Assembly: GCA_028023455.1 (NCBI GenBank)
Contig: JAQFVV010006197.1
Location: 19,651,254-19,715,253 of the forward strand
DNA from: Epiperipatus broadwayi
Lineage: Eukaryota > Onychophora > Udeonychophora > Euonychophora > Peripatidae
Reading direction: 5' to 3'
Length of the DNA stretch: 64,000 nucleotides
The notes below the pieces were generated by a model. It did no database searches and was not told the origin of the DNA. It saw only the letters and a list, made by a program, of their open reading frames with translations. The stretch's first letter is position 1. Every line of letters starts with the position of its first letter. Of this stretch, positions 12,103 to 25,472 are shown one piece after another. A program made the position numbers and the translations under genes.

Positions 12103-14840
12103 AGATTGCATGCGATGCAATGCACTATGGTTCTCCTTTGTCCGGAATCAGGAATCTCTCAGCCACTATGCCCAGAGAAACCTGTTAGCCACCTTCTCTT
12201 TCCAGTCCACACCCTATTTTCCCCATATTCTTCTCTATTCTGCTCAATCCCATTTCCACAACTTTTATCTTTGTCTATTGTATGGCCTTTATATATAGAT
12301 CTCGTATTTTTTCCCAAACCCAGTATAAAAACCAAGGACCCACTTTCAGTATAATCATTTGGTTTATATTTATTTCCCCACAACTTCAGTATTTTTATCC
12401 TTTCTACTTATAAGCTTTTACATTCTATTAACAGATGTTTAATATTTTCCATGCCTTCATTATATAACTTGAAGACTAGTTCACCCACATTCCTCCATTT
12501 ATATGTATGTTCCCTTGTTGCTAACGATTCCGTTCGAGCCATAAACAGTAAACTACTTTCCTAGCTATTATAATAAATTAATTCAAGCCCAATATTCTGT
12601 TTACTTCTATATATATTTACTCTCCATACTAGTTCTCCATCTTTCCAACTCCCTTTTTTTTATTAATGCATTCATTCTATCCCATTCTTTGCCACTATAA
12701 CACTCAACAATTCTCCTAACACAATCATCCCATTTTTTGTACAAGTATACTGACATAAAAATCTTTATTAAAATCTTCTGCATATTGTACTACCTTTCTC
12801 ACCTATCTTGTGGCCTATGTTTTACTCAGAACACAATTAAGTACTACTTTGGCTATTCTCTTAATATCCATAAATTACAATTATCAAATATTTTCATTTT
12901 GCTTTGTGCATCTCTCATATAAAACCATGATCATTCCATTTCTCCTTGAATTGCCTCCTTTGTCATCCATACATCTGCATCTAATACATATTTTCCTTCT
13001 CTTTGTACCTTTTCTGAGTAATCTAACACTCCTTTACTAACACATAACACATCATTATAAGTTAACCCTGCTACTGCCACTTTCTTCCATACAATTCTAA
13101 CTACATCATATTTATTATATAAAAAGACTGTTAATTTTTTATCAGCCCATTTCTTTTCTTTGCTCATTTATCATTTTTTTCTCCCATTCATCCAAGTAAT
13201 TTCTCTGATTACTTAAAATGATTTCCACAACTTTTAACTTTATATCCCCCAATAAAAATTCTTTCTCTTTCCCCTGCATTTATCATCATTACTTTTGATT
13301 GTTCTTTACTAAATTTAATCCCCATCTCTTTACCCATACTTATACACATCTTCAGCATAACTTCCATACCTTCCCTACTTTCTGCACACAAGAAAATATC
13401 ATCAGCAAATAAAAGACCTGATAATACATACACTCCCTTGCTATCTATTAATGGTATCTCTGCCCTTCTTCCTAGTTTCTATTGCTCTCTCCATTTTTCT
13501 CAAATATAACAAATACAAGGTATGTCCCACCCCATTTTTCACTCTTAACTGATTTTACATTTTCTAATTGATACATATAGTAATTATTTTAATACAATCT
13601 CTTAATAAGATCCACTAATAAATTTACCCATAATCTATTTCTATTTACTCTATCATATGCCTTCTCTATATCTATAAAGACCAAATATAACAGTCTACCT
13701 GTATTCCTACTCAAATCTATACATTATCTCCTATATGCCTATCCAATCTAAAACCTCCTTGCATTTCTCCATTATATTATTTTCTTCCATTAATTTTGCC
13801 ACCCTTCCAGTCATCATATATGCAAAAACATTATCTAATATTGATGTTACTGCTATTAGTCTATACTTGTTTAACTTTCTATGAGCCTTCCCCTTTTCTT
13901 TAAATAATAGCCTTACTCTTGTATTATTCCAGCTATATGGAAATTCTCTATTCTGTGTCATCTTATTAAAACATGATAATAGATTTAATTTTGCCCTATT
14001 TCCAAAATTCATTACCATCTTTGCTGCCCATCCATCTAAATCTCTTGCCATTCCATTTTTCAATTTTTTTCCTACCTCATTCAATTCATTTTCTGTAAAA
14101 CTAATATTTCCATTATTATGTGTTTTTATGTTTGTTACCACTCTGTTCCTTCACATCTAACTTTTTTTCTATATCCATTACATACTTATTTAAAATTGTC
14201 TCTAATTCTTCTCTAGATCTACATACTTTTTCCTCATCATTTAATAATACTATTTCTCTCTCCTCTCCATTCCCTCTTTTAAAATATTTCTAATTTTTTT
14301 TACTCCCAACTCTTCCATTTTTATTAATATCTTCCAATAATTTACTATTTACATTTCATTTTCTCACTATAATTATCTATTTTAGCTATAAAAAAAATTT
14401 AAATAATTTTCCCATTTAATATTAACATCTTTTTCACATTCCTTGTTTTTAATAGCACATTTATATTCTCTGCATGCTTTTGCCCTCTCTTTTACACTTT
14501 TACTAATTCTCACTTTTCAATTACTTTTATTCTTCTTAATATTTTCACCTAAAATCCTATTTGCCACTTTTTCTACTTCATCACATCAGTCCGATATTCA
14601 TCACCAACAAACTCTTCCATGATCTCTTCTACTTTTATTTTATATTCTTCTAACTTATTCTTATCATTCATTCTTCATACACATCTTTCACTGTCCTTTC
14701 TACTTTTATTACTATTTTTCCATCACATTACTAACCATTTCTATTATAAAGAAATTATGATGACTATTACATACTCTCTCTTCATTGTCAAACACTTTAA
14801 TTTTCCATACTTTATTCATTCCCTCTATCTCCACTAATAG
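12103..14840 (-). mobile_element. LINE-A copy 3: non-LTR retrotransposon, 5'-truncated
   Basis: Same family and strand as copies 1, 2 and 4, but more diverged. The 3' end at about 12103 keeps the tail in a degenerate form (GTGCATTGCATCGC on the minus strand) and the VANRFLWA-like C-terminus. The RT is recognisable (FADDIFLCAESREGMEV at about 13395-13360) and so is the linker (GMARDLDGWAAKMV). It stops at about 14840, close to where copy 2 also stops (relative to copy 4), so both lack most of the endonuclease and all of the esterase part. Many frameshifts and small deletions are present. Confidence 0.88.
13209..14141 (-). pseudogene. LINE-A copy 3 ORF2: reverse transcriptase, broken
   Basis: The segment 14141-13731 encodes the end of the linker and the start of the RT, with the landmark YRLIAVTSIL (usual form YRPI-x-L-x-S). 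The Q-G-G-F box is shifted out of frame after this. The segment 13433-13209 holds SGLLFADDIFLCAESREGM, the catalytic box with both aspartates, and a helix ending KEQSKVMM that matches the usual region after motif C. Of the three long copies this one best preserves the catalytic FADD region, though frames before and after are broken. Confidence 0.85.
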
Positions 14841-17525
14841 AAAAAAGTTTATAAAGCAAGCACCATTTACAGATTAAGTAATTAATATATATATATATAT
14901 ATATATTTGCATTTAAATCCTGATCCTGACTGATTCCTAAATTTTGCTCAATGAGGTTTTGGTAGCAAAATTCAAAAACTAGTATGAGAACGAGATTTTA
15001 GATACAATAAAGTAGAAAGCTGACATTTCATTGCATTGTGTGAGTTGGGAAAATTAAATGGTTCACTATTATTACAAAAAGTATATAGTTGTGCATCAAA
15101 ATGAAATAAAATAATCTGATAAAGATTTCTGCATGCATAAACTCACAAAGAATTTTGGGATGAAAAACTTAACATAAGCATCAAAATATCTAGAGCAAAC
15201 AACAACAAAAACATCAAATCCAGTTATGTTCTTATTTTCTTTAAACAATCAAATTGGATTAAGGCACAAATAAACTTAAATATAATGAGGCCATAAAAAA
15301 GTTATCACTACAAAAAATAGGAATAGATAATCTAAAATAAAACATCATTTATAAGTTTTAATAATATAATCAAAGTAGCATGTGGACACAATAAAATGCA
15401 TTCAGTCAGTAGACAAAGATTCTGACTAAAGATTAATATTAAAATAAAGCACTAAAAGACTAAAAGAAGTAAAAAAAATTATAAATTTAAGGAATTATAA
15501 ACATGTATTCAGTAGAGTTCGCTAAGATAAATTAATTGATTTCAGAAAATCATTTGTTATGTGATTGGTTCAGTTTGCATTAAAATATATGGATTTAGAA
15601 GTAATTCATTCCATACTCACAGCATTCAAAACTATCCATTTAAACAAAAAATAAAATAAAAATAAAAATATAAATGTAAAAATACAAGTAAAAGTAATTA
15701 TTACACATAAAGAAGTTATATTTTAAAGACAACAAAAATTCATTTTTTAAATGCATAAAATTAAATGGCAAACTTATAAATGCTAATAAAAATTCAATTG
15801 TTTATTTAAAAATCCTGTATTTTGTGAGATAATGTACATCCCTAATGCAGTCCAGCTCTTATCCTGAATCTAATGAATATGATATTGGTTGATAATAAAG
15901 TCTCTCATAAAACAGTACATGTTACTAGAAGATAGCAAAATAATTCTTCAAATGATTACTTTATAATAAATTGACAATACTTACATCAAAACCATTCCAG
16001 CTGAAATTCTGTTTGCTATTTCCATACTTTTTATTTTTTAAATGATATAGAACACTTACATTGGATTCAGAATTTGAATCACAACCAATTTACAACTTTA
16101 TTTTGATATTTTTCCCCCAGTACTGATCAATATTTTGACATTATTTTTTTCTATCTTATAAAACACAAAATCTAATAAACTTGAAGAAATTACTGAAAAC
16201 TAAGAGCAAATAAGTCCACAAAACATAATAATGATTTCTAAAACTTCCAAAGTTAAAATACTGTGCAAAATTTTACCCATGTGATTACTATTTCAGCCAG
16301 TAGAACTTGTTGTAACATTTTTTTATTTCAACCAATAGTGTTAATCGATTTAATGACTCCATGCTTAGTGATTTATTTTCTATAATTTTACCATACTTTA
16401 TTTTGGATTTTTTTATTTTTTATTTTAACATCAATATTAATCAGCCAACAAATTCTAGTTTCACAGTATGAAATAAAAATTATTATAATAAACACATGTA
16501 AGATAACATTTTAAAATACATATATAACATTTTTTTTTTTTTTTTGCTAGAAATAAAATAAGAGGTAAGAAAATGAAATTTTAAATTCCTGCCATTTTTA
16601 TCTTTTTTTTCTTCCAACTTTCTATTTTTTATATATATCAAATATTAATCCATTTTCTAAATCTAATTTTGTCATATATCTAAAATTATTACAGTTCAAG
16701 GACATCGAAGAATACTTTTAAAGAAAAATATTTACAAAATTTTTAACACTATAAATAAAATAAAAGGTAAGAGAATTAAATTTTAAATCTCTGACAATTT
16801 TATATTTTTTTATTTTATTTATAGCATTTTGTTTTGAATTTTTTTTTTTTTTAATACCAAACATGAACTACTTTCAAATTTTAGTTTAGTTAAAATTATT
16901 ACAGAATAGATATGTTTGATAATACTTTTAAAGAAATATATGTTTGTTTGTTTTTTATTGCTAGAGATAATGAAAGAGATAAGTGAATTAAATGAATAAG
17001 TTTTAGATTTCTGCCACTTTACAAAAACTTTCATTTTGATTTTTTTTTTTTTTTTTGGTAATGACTTTGCCACTATTGAATTTTTTTGACATGAGTATTA
17101 ATCCATTTTCAAATTCTGTTTTTATAGCTTATGACAAAAATTATTGACAGTTTATATATCTAGCATAGTATTTTTACATAAAAATATGTAGAGTACAATA
17201 GTTTTCACAGTTACAAATGGATAAGTGAACAAAATTAATGATTAGTACCCATTGTATGATTTTGCATTTGTAATATAACTCATAATTTAATGAAAAAATT
17301 CGCCCATTCTACTAATTATATGCTCTAAAAGCCTTTCTTATATCGCACTTTATTGTAAATATTTGTAAGGGATTTCATGTCTTAATAATTACATACTCAC
17401 ATTTCAGGTCCATGCCTTGGTGTTTAAATAATGACCAATTGTAAAATTTTTACATTTCAAATTAGAACCCTTAAAAAAAATCCTATGCTTGATTTTATAA
17501 AACCTGTAAAAATAATATAGTGTTA
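14841..17525. other. AT-rich stretch, nothing recognised
   Basis: Very AT-rich. A TA repeat (14888-14909) lies just beyond the truncated end of LINE-A copy 3. Several poly-T runs (16531-16546, 16840-16853, 17040-17057). No coding or transposon signal found. Confidence 0.45.
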
Positions 17526-17529
17526 CTGG

Positions 17530-17588
17530 TTTGGATTCAAACCTAGATTGTAAAAATGCTAAGTCAATGCACTATCATTATATCATAA
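17530..17588 (-). repeat. tRNA-like sequence, probably SINE head
   Basis: On the minus strand an A-box-like ATATAATGATAGTGCA (complement of 17569-17584) lies about 25 bases before a perfect B-box GGTTTGAATCC (complement of 17533-17543). The spacing is that of a tRNA gene, and the T-arm could pair (GGTTTGAATCCAAACC). The acceptor stem is not convincing, so I read this as a SINE head or tRNA relic rather than a tRNA gene. No body boundary is visible. Confidence 0.5.
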
Positions 17589-17599
17589 TACTTTTAAGA

Positions 17600-20500
17600 T
17601 ATAAAATATAGCCAATACAAGTTTATAAATAGAAGCATATATACTCATTCTGCTAACTAGGATATTACATATAAACATGTATGTAGGTTTGTGCATAAAA
17701 TTCTGTTTTATCTTTGGGAGAGGGATTGAGGCAAATAAGTATACATAATACTATAAGTTTCTGAGCTGAATATGTAATTGAAATTATATTTCATAAGAAT
17801 TTCATTAAATTTCTCCTTTGGTAAAAAGACAGAATTAGATATAATTAGATGGAGGAAATTGTATGCCAATGATCATGTCATTGAAATGATTTTTGCACAT
17901 TATTGGGATGCCACCTATATTGTTAAAAGAAGATTGCATTGACAAACATTTAAAATTATTGATTGTTATTGATATTGGAATTGTCTAAGTGTTGACTGGT
18001 TTTTAATGATTATTTAATAAAAATATTTTTTTCTTTGTTTATTATTTTATAACTAAGTAATAGCTATCACATATCTGACTGTGATGATCTGCTTAAATTG
18101 TATCATCAACTAAGGACTCTTCCATTTTTAATAGTCCATACTTTTTATTGTTTATGACAGATTTACATCAACCAGTAACCAGTTTTTATATTTTTCATCA
18201 TGAAATCATTATATGAATCTCTAAAATGTTTTTACTTTAAAAAAGGAGCACATGTTTGCTTAATTTTTTATTTTATCTACAAAAAAAAAAAATACTTTTT
18301 TTGAAAAGATAGCCATGTCAACTTTAGACCAAATGATATTTCAATTGTCTCTGGAGAAGAAATAAAAAGCCACCTTGCCATCTGACAAGACAATTTAATC
18401 ACACAATGTGTTTCTCAGTAGATAGATTCTAGATCCTTGCCAAACATATGCAATTCATTTTGTTTGATACCACATCGTCACACATATAAAAGCATATTCA
18501 TCATAGAATGGTTCTTTCCCCAACTAAGATTTTTCATATTCATGGTCAAATTCTGTCTTTTTATAAATAAATTATGATAAAAAAAGAATTAGTTATTAAA
18601 TTAAAAACTGAATAAAGTCAACAAAATGGGAAGAAAATAAGAAGAAAAACTATTATTCTATAAATTATATTCATTTAAAATTTTATCAGCTTATCTTGCA
18701 TCCGTTTATCTATAAAAGTTTTGCCATCTCAGAAATCATCTCCAAGTCAAAACTTCAGCAAATTAAGAACTTTAGCACACACTTTAATTATATAAAATAA
18801 AAGAAAAATTATATGATTAATAAAATTTGTTTTGTAAGGGGGCGCTTTTGCACATGCAATATTCTTTAAAAAGCAGATATTAAATATAATATTTGACCAT
18901 CGTTGCTGGTATTTTGCTATTTTTCCCCTTTTCCTTAGAATAATTTATTCTAGCATCTCAATTTTAAAACTGTCATCATAAAGTGGTAAACTTTAATGAA
19001 ATATTGCATCCTTAAAGACGCATAAGAGAAACTTATAGTTAAATATAACTTAAAAAGGTAATTGATATATTTTAATATAATTTTTTTGGAATACCATATA
19101 ACTATTATTATTACAACATTAATTGAGATTAGGATCTGTTTTTTTTTTTCATTTCACTTATGGCAAGTTACATACTCAAAATTTTTAAAATCACCTTCCA
19201 AATTAGGCTACAGCAATAAAGTAATTTCAAAAAATCAATTTTTACTTTAATAAATATGATGGTATAAACTTTTTATTTCAAATAAGAATTAACTGGTGTT
19301 GAAATTGATCATTAAACCTGAAAACTGATAAGCATAACAATGCTTAAACTGAAGTTTTAAAGATTGTCTTATATTTGTGGATTGATTATATATATATGTA
19401 AATGTATGATCAGCTTTAGATAGACTAGGGAGGGAGGAGCTTTAAGTTGAAGAAGTATTAACGCTGATATTAATTTTTCATCATAACTGTCGAATAAGAA
19501 ATACATAAAGAGAAGCTTAAATGTCATTTAATTCAGAGTATTAATAGAAATGGTGATCATGTGATGTTTATTAGTATTAATAGAAATTGCTGACTTTTTA
19601 AAAATGATTAATCAAGCTTTAAACTAGAATTCTAGCTTCTTTTCTTAATTATTTGTCTTAAAAAAGCAGATTTAAACTAACTCTGCTCAGAATTTCTCTA
19701 TTCCTGGCCAAAGTTGAAAGTCAACAAGCTAGAGTACCTACCTATGTGTGTACATATGTATATATTGTTTATCGTTAATAATTAAAAAGTCGATACACAT
19801 GCAATTTGACAGTAAAATATTATGACTAAAGATTGTTATTTCACGAATTGTAATCCTGGTAGTACTACAAAAATTTTAATGCTGAATCCCAGAATTGGGA
19901 AAGAACAAATACAGGGATTTTGATAATTGATATTTGGCCTCAGAATTAATTGCATAAATTATGATATTTGTGCAGAACGCGGTAAAATCATCATATTTAT
20001 TCTTCCTTTGCTTATTTATTTACGAAAAGCATTTTTAATTACCAAGATCTTATCAATTGGCTCTCAAATTTTATTAATAAGAGCATCTGGTAAGATGGAA
20101 ATAAAATAAATATTTTTTATAAAAGATCATTGAATAAGACAAACAATCATTTTATAATATATCCTTTGTATCGACTACATTTATTTCTAAGCCTTTCTTG
20201 AATATCTGATATTGTGGATAACAGAAAAACTCTACATAATGTATATGTTGTTACATAGACATATTTATGATATAATTTAATTTAAAATTATTCAAATTCA
20301 GATATAAACGTAAATAATTGATGTAAAAAAATGGAATAATGTAATTAGAAAATTACATGATTCTATTTAACGTAGTGCAATATTAATTTGAAATTGATAA
20401 ATTGCACACTAAAATCTCAGAGAACATGAGAGAGTGAATGGCTACTACTGTACTATAATTTAACAATACTTTGTATAAAATTACTACATCATTAAGAAAT

Positions 20501-22980
20501 GTGATTATTTTACTAAAATTTATACAATCTAGTAAACTATAATAAATGTAAAAATTAAAGTATGTAAACGTTTACTGTTTACTATTCAAGCAGTAATATT
20601 AGTAATGCTCTTCATTTGCAAGAAATAGATGATCATTAAATAAGGGTGTTCTGATATTAAACCAATTCCCAAGTAAACTTCCTGTCTGAAATCTACTTCT
20701 AAGAAACCTCATTACTGTCTTGGGTAATACAGTTAATATAACTACAAATTACTTGTCTGCTAAATCTGTTCTCATTGATGTTTTCTCAATGCTTAAAGCT
20801 GCATATATTTTAAATAAAAAGCAAAACACTTTTTTTTTTTTTAACCTAAAAAGCTCACTGCAGAACAAGTCCTTTCCAAAGCACTTCATAAAAACAGTGA
20901 AAAAAAATAGTATTTACCAAACTTGTCAATTACTAAGTGATTTGACTTTGAACAATTTTCCGTCATTGTTTTACTTTATAATTAAGAATTACTAGATGCC
21001 CATTTACTCACTAATGTTAGATGGCTAACTGAGTTGAGTAGGAGACAGCTACCTGAAAGAACAATATCAAGCTTCTTTCACTTAGTCTGGATTAGAAACC
21101 TGAAGTTTCACATTTTAAATTCTCAGATATATTTGCATAAATATGTATAAAAGATTGAATTATAAAGCTACATGGAAAATTAAATAATAATATGTGGTTT
21201 TACAAACACACAAAATCATAATCAAAATTAGTAGCATAAAAAAATGGCTGGTAGCATTATATATCCTAAATAACTGAAGATAATGAAGTTTTAAAAAAAG
21301 ACAAAGAATGAGATAAAACAATAGAGACAACAATTTGTAATAAAATTAGATCTAATCTTTGATATACCTACATTATATGTCCAGATATTGGCAAGAATTA
21401 TGATGTTAGCTGGAAATTTCTTGTTTCACAATAATGAATTTTCATATTTGAAAATCATTCCACTATTCACAAATTGTTAATCTTCTTGGTAGAACTTTAA
21501 CAAAGACACAATTAAAGTCGGTAGTTATAAGAAAATGGTAAATTCTTTATTCTGAACTACTGAATGAATAATAGTATATTTTTATTAGAAAAAAGACTCT
21601 GAAAGCAGTTAACAAACAATCGAAGATATGTTAGAATAATTCTGCCAACATTTTTATGTAATTCTTTTTATTTATAATTTGATTTTAATTCCATGCTTAC
21701 AAATAGAGCCATACCTTCTTTTTTAAAGTAAAAAAATTATATACTGATGTGTGAAGAAGAAAGATATTCATTAATATTTGTAAATGAAATATTTATTTTA
21801 TATAGCGCTATTAATATCTCTAACAATTTAATTTTTATTCCTCTTTTCTTTCTTATTTAATCTACTAATATATTATTATTAAATAATATATATTATATTC
21901 ATTACTAAGTATATATCATTAATGTTGTTTTAAAGTTTAATCTCTGACAGCAGATAATATATTTTCCATCAAAATTTAAAGCTATTAAAAAAAGCATTAT
22001 TTGGTATCAAATTAGGATTGTAAGGTGCAAGGCACAATACCAACATCCCAAGGCAGATGAAAACTCATTATTTATTCAGAGCATAGAGAAAATTAAACAA
22101 AGAGACAAAACTCTTGCAACAACATTCATTTTTCAAGAGACATGGAAGCTATATCAGACGCTCCAATAAAGTTAACAAAGAACTTAACTACTAAATACCT
22201 AACCCTGTTTGAACTCAATAATGTTAGTTCCATAACTGATCTAATGTAATTTTTCATTATCCATATTTGTAATGTCCATATTTATACCCATTTCATAAAG
22301 AGTGTAATACAGGTATTAATTAGTTTAATAAATGTTTTGAGAAATTAGAATGTTGCAAAATAGCATCAACAAATCTGAAATGCCTTAGACAATCATTGTA
22401 CATATGCTGCTGATTTTATGCAGTGATAAAAATAACAGACTTCACAAGCTAAAGATTCCTGGACTTATTTCTAGTTCTACTGTCACTTTAGTACTTGATC
22501 ATCACATGATTAATGGAAATCATTTCTTGAAATGGAAATCATTTCTTGAAACAGACTATAATACTTATTATTCTTTGAGCACAAATGTCCTTAATCTGTG
22601 ATTCTTTATAGTCATAAAATCCGAATTATAGAATCTCAGAATGCAATACATATGCATTTATGTATAAATAAATTGTATAACTTTCCCTATTCATATACAT
22701 AACTATTAAGACTCATCATAAACAATGCCAAATTGATGTTGTGTGCAAGCACTCATACATAAGGTCCAAGAATCAATATTTAAAATGATCATATTGTCTA
22801 TAAGCATAATTTATTTTTATATATCTAAAAATAGCACTTTATATATATTTTTAATGTTTTTTATGTTATTTATTAAACATATATCCTTAACCCTGCTGAA
22901 ATCTTGATTAAAAAAAAAAAAAACTGAGTTAGATAGAGTTCCTATGTATCCAGAAATCTATTTATTAAAAATATGTCCTG
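17600..22980. other. AT-rich stretch, few features
   Basis: About 5.4 kb with no recognisable coding segment. Slightly more complex patches at 18300-18560 and 22000-22250 may be old repeats. A perfect 19-base tandem duplication lies at 22512-22549. A 13-base poly-G run (22986-22998) closes the stretch. Confidence 0.4.
22512..22549 (+). repeat. Perfect 19 bp tandem duplication
   Basis: AATGGAAATCATTTCTTGA occurs twice head to tail without a mismatch, so the duplication is young. Confidence 0.9.
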
Positions 22981-23025
22981 AAATTGGGGGGGGGGGGGAT
23001 ATTGCAAGTTTGCCTTTTTTTTATC

Positions 23026-23560
23026 ATAAAAACTTTATTGATTATATAATATGTTTACATTAGTACAATGGTGAAAGCAATACAGTTAATGACAAAGCTG
23101 GGATGAGGATCACACAATCAGTCTCGCAGTCAGGAACAACTAAATGTACAGACCAAGCATCATAAACGAAAATCTGCAATGGAAAGAAGGTCCCATGCAG
23201 TCTTAAAGATAAATAAAGAAGCTAAATTTTTTGTCTCTATCATGGATAGTCTAAAGCTTTGATATGATTAATTGATGGGTTTATCAATGGTAGGATTAAA
23301 GATAAGCATACATCTAATGGACCAATATGCAAAAAGTAAACATACCATTGCCAATACTACTAATCAGGGTAGTGAGAATGGGCTTCTGGGTTATATAGAT
23401 GGTGGCTATAATGTCTCTATAATATTGAAGGGAGGTACAATGAGAGAAAACATGCAAACATGGTCTCATCTTCCCTATGACATAAAGGGCAGATGTGTGA
23501 GAAACGTCTACAGGTGACCAGAAAGTGGTTGACTAAACTCCATCATTTCATTTCATACAT
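23026..23560 (-). pseudogene. LINE-B 3' half: zinc-knuckle C-terminus and 3' UTR
   Basis: Minus-strand translation from about 23510 gives SHICPLCHREDETMFACF, the C-x2-C-x-x-x-E-T start of a LINE C-terminal zinc knuckle. The usual H and last C are changed or frameshifted. Downstream, an ITQKP and an ISSIGNGM run precede several stops. The strand ends in AATAAAG followed by an A-rich tail at about 23020, which marks the 3' end of the retrotransposed RNA. The plus-strand open frame over the same bases (23272-23517) is accidental. Confidence 0.6.
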
Positions 23561-24148
23561 CCAGGAATAACGGTCCAACTTCACTTCTGTGAAAATTGAA
23601 GTTTATCAACAACACCCTGAAACATATGCCTCTAGTTCCTATTCCAATATAATTGATTATGAGTCTCAAAGAACAATATAAGGACAATCAACAAATCATT
23701 GTAGATTATCCATCCACCAAGAAGTCAAGGATCTTCCTCAGCCAGCCTCACAATTGATCTAAGGGCTATATTAGATGGACCCTGGGTCACAGAGATAAAC
23801 CATTTCTTCAAGACCATGCCCTCATGAGCCAAATCAACCAGTTTTTAAGGAATCTACAATATTAAATCATAGTCATTTCAGAAAAAGACTTTAGAACCAA
23901 ATTGTTTTCAATGCCTAAAAAATACATCCAGGTCTCCATGCTATTTCTAGATTCATCCTGATGCACCTTGAAAGATTTACGGTTCCGATCATTCATGGGA
24001 GGTTAATCTCATTTTGTCTCTTGATATTGATGGCCTATAATCCGGTGCCTTTTCTAAAAAAAAATAATAAATTCCATCACCTCTTGAGAATCTCAGGCCC
24101 ATCTCCATGATGCCATTGAAGATCAAGATTTAATGAATCAGTTGTAAA

Positions 24149-24218
24149 GGACAAGATTCAGGATAAGGTCTTCACATTTATTTGGACAAGATTCAGGATA
24201 AGGTCTTCACATTTATTT
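24149..24218 (+). repeat. Perfect 35 bp tandem duplication in LINE-B
   Basis: The 35-base unit beginning GGACAAGATTCAGGATAAGG occurs twice, at 24149-24183 and 24184-24218, without a mismatch. As 35 is not a multiple of three it shifts the RT frame. Confidence 0.92.
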
Positions 24219-24775
24219 CTCAGTATTAATTTGCCAGAAAGAGTTCATTCATGGCTGAAGCCATTGGTTTGTTTAAAATGACCATAAACTATGATAGAAC
24301 CTTTATAAAATCTAAACTGCTGGTCATCCAGCTGGACATTTCTGGAGCTATTGAGTCAGTTCAGACCCATTGTCTCTTCAATCTACTTGACAAGTTCGAC
24401 ATCCCATCTGGCATTATCAATATAATAGGTAATCTCAATAATAGGAACATTTCCATCTCCATAAATGGGAAAATTTCCTCCTCTTTCTCTCCCATAAATT
24501 CCATTCTGCAGGGCTCCCTGCAAAGTTCACTGCTTTTTATAATTTATATTAATCCATTACTAATTAAATTCAACAAGAATCTCCCTAGTATATACATCCC
24601 AGCACTCAAGAAATCAATTCCCCATATCTCGCTCATGGATGACCTGGGGTATTTTTCTCCCTTCCCAAAAGCTAATATCCAAACTTGTGAAAATTTTGCG
24701 GATCTTTTTCTCCAAGTCAGAGTTGATTTTCAACATGGGAAAATCCTTAGCATGGAAGTTATCCTCTGGGAACAC

Positions 24776-24833
24776 TATCATCTCTCTATTTTCTGCCACA
24801 TCCCTATCATCTCTCTATTTTCTGCCACATCCC
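24776..24833 (+). repeat. Perfect 29 bp tandem duplication in LINE-B
   Basis: The unit beginning TATCATCTCTCTATTTTCTG occurs at 24776-24804 and again at 24805-24833. It shifts the frame and explains why two overlapping open frames both end with similar residues here. Confidence 0.92.
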
Positions 24834-25472
24834 AAAAAATATTTGGGTTCTCCAATCTTTAACTCCCTCTCAGCAATGAGAAAAACCATCCAAGAATTAC
24901 TTCTCTCTATTCACAAGATCATATCTTCATTATCATAAATCTATATATTTTTGTTTGCAAAAACCTCACTTCTGAACATCCTAGTATTTCCAAGGATTTC
25001 TTATTTCATGTTGGACATCAATTTCTCACAAGAGTTTATTAGGAAAATAAACACTTTATGCTCAAAAATTTTCTGGAAAGACAGGACTGTATTGATTAGC
25101 CTCAGAAACCTTCAGAAGCATATGCAACTCAATGGATTTTCACTTCACTCCATTGCAACATTCCAATTCCAACGTACCTATAATACCATCCTAAAAATTT
25201 ATCCTCGGTTCCCTGTTGCATTATATTTCACTGTTGTTTCCCCCACAGATACCCCTCATCAGAAGTGCTGGTTGTCATTCCTATTAGAGCACATTTCAAA
25301 ATTTACCATTATACCTATTAAATCAAATTCTCAAAAAATTAACTTTTGAGAGACATATCATCTTATTAATAATGATATGTATCCCTTTATCCTCCTTTAA
25401 TCATACCATAATTAAAAAAATTCAAGCGGTGCCATCTATATTTTGACTTTCTAATCAAGATAAATCTAAATG

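Larger units (their letters stand above)
24080..25440 (+). pseudogene. LINE-B reverse transcriptase and thumb, broken
   Basis: The RT begins with LRPISMMPLKIKI (about 24095-24135; the usual N-Y-R-P-I-S-L box). Motif A follows as LVIQLDISGAIESVQ (about 24320-24360), with only the first catalytic aspartate context kept. Motif B reads SILQGSLQSSLLFIIYINPL (about 24500-24560). Motif C is degraded: the usual Y/F-A-D-D is M-D-D-L at about 24636. Downstream come the YLGSPIFNSLS landmark (about 24840) and a thumb with RISYFMLDINF and KIFWKDRTVLISLRNLQ (25000-25110), which looks L1/Tx1-like. Two perfect tandem duplications of 35 and 29 bases break the frame. The family assignment is tentative. Confidence 0.75.

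Noticed and set aside
17530-17588. Functional tRNA gene
   Set aside because: The B box is perfect but the acceptor stem and anticodon arm do not pair well, so a SINE head or relic is more likely.
20720-20995. 91-codon plus-strand frame
   Set aside because: AT-rich chance frame with a Phe run from a poly-T tract; no domain recognised.
24614-24799. 61-codon minus-strand frame in LINE-B
   Set aside because: It is an antisense shadow of the plus-strand reverse transcriptase.
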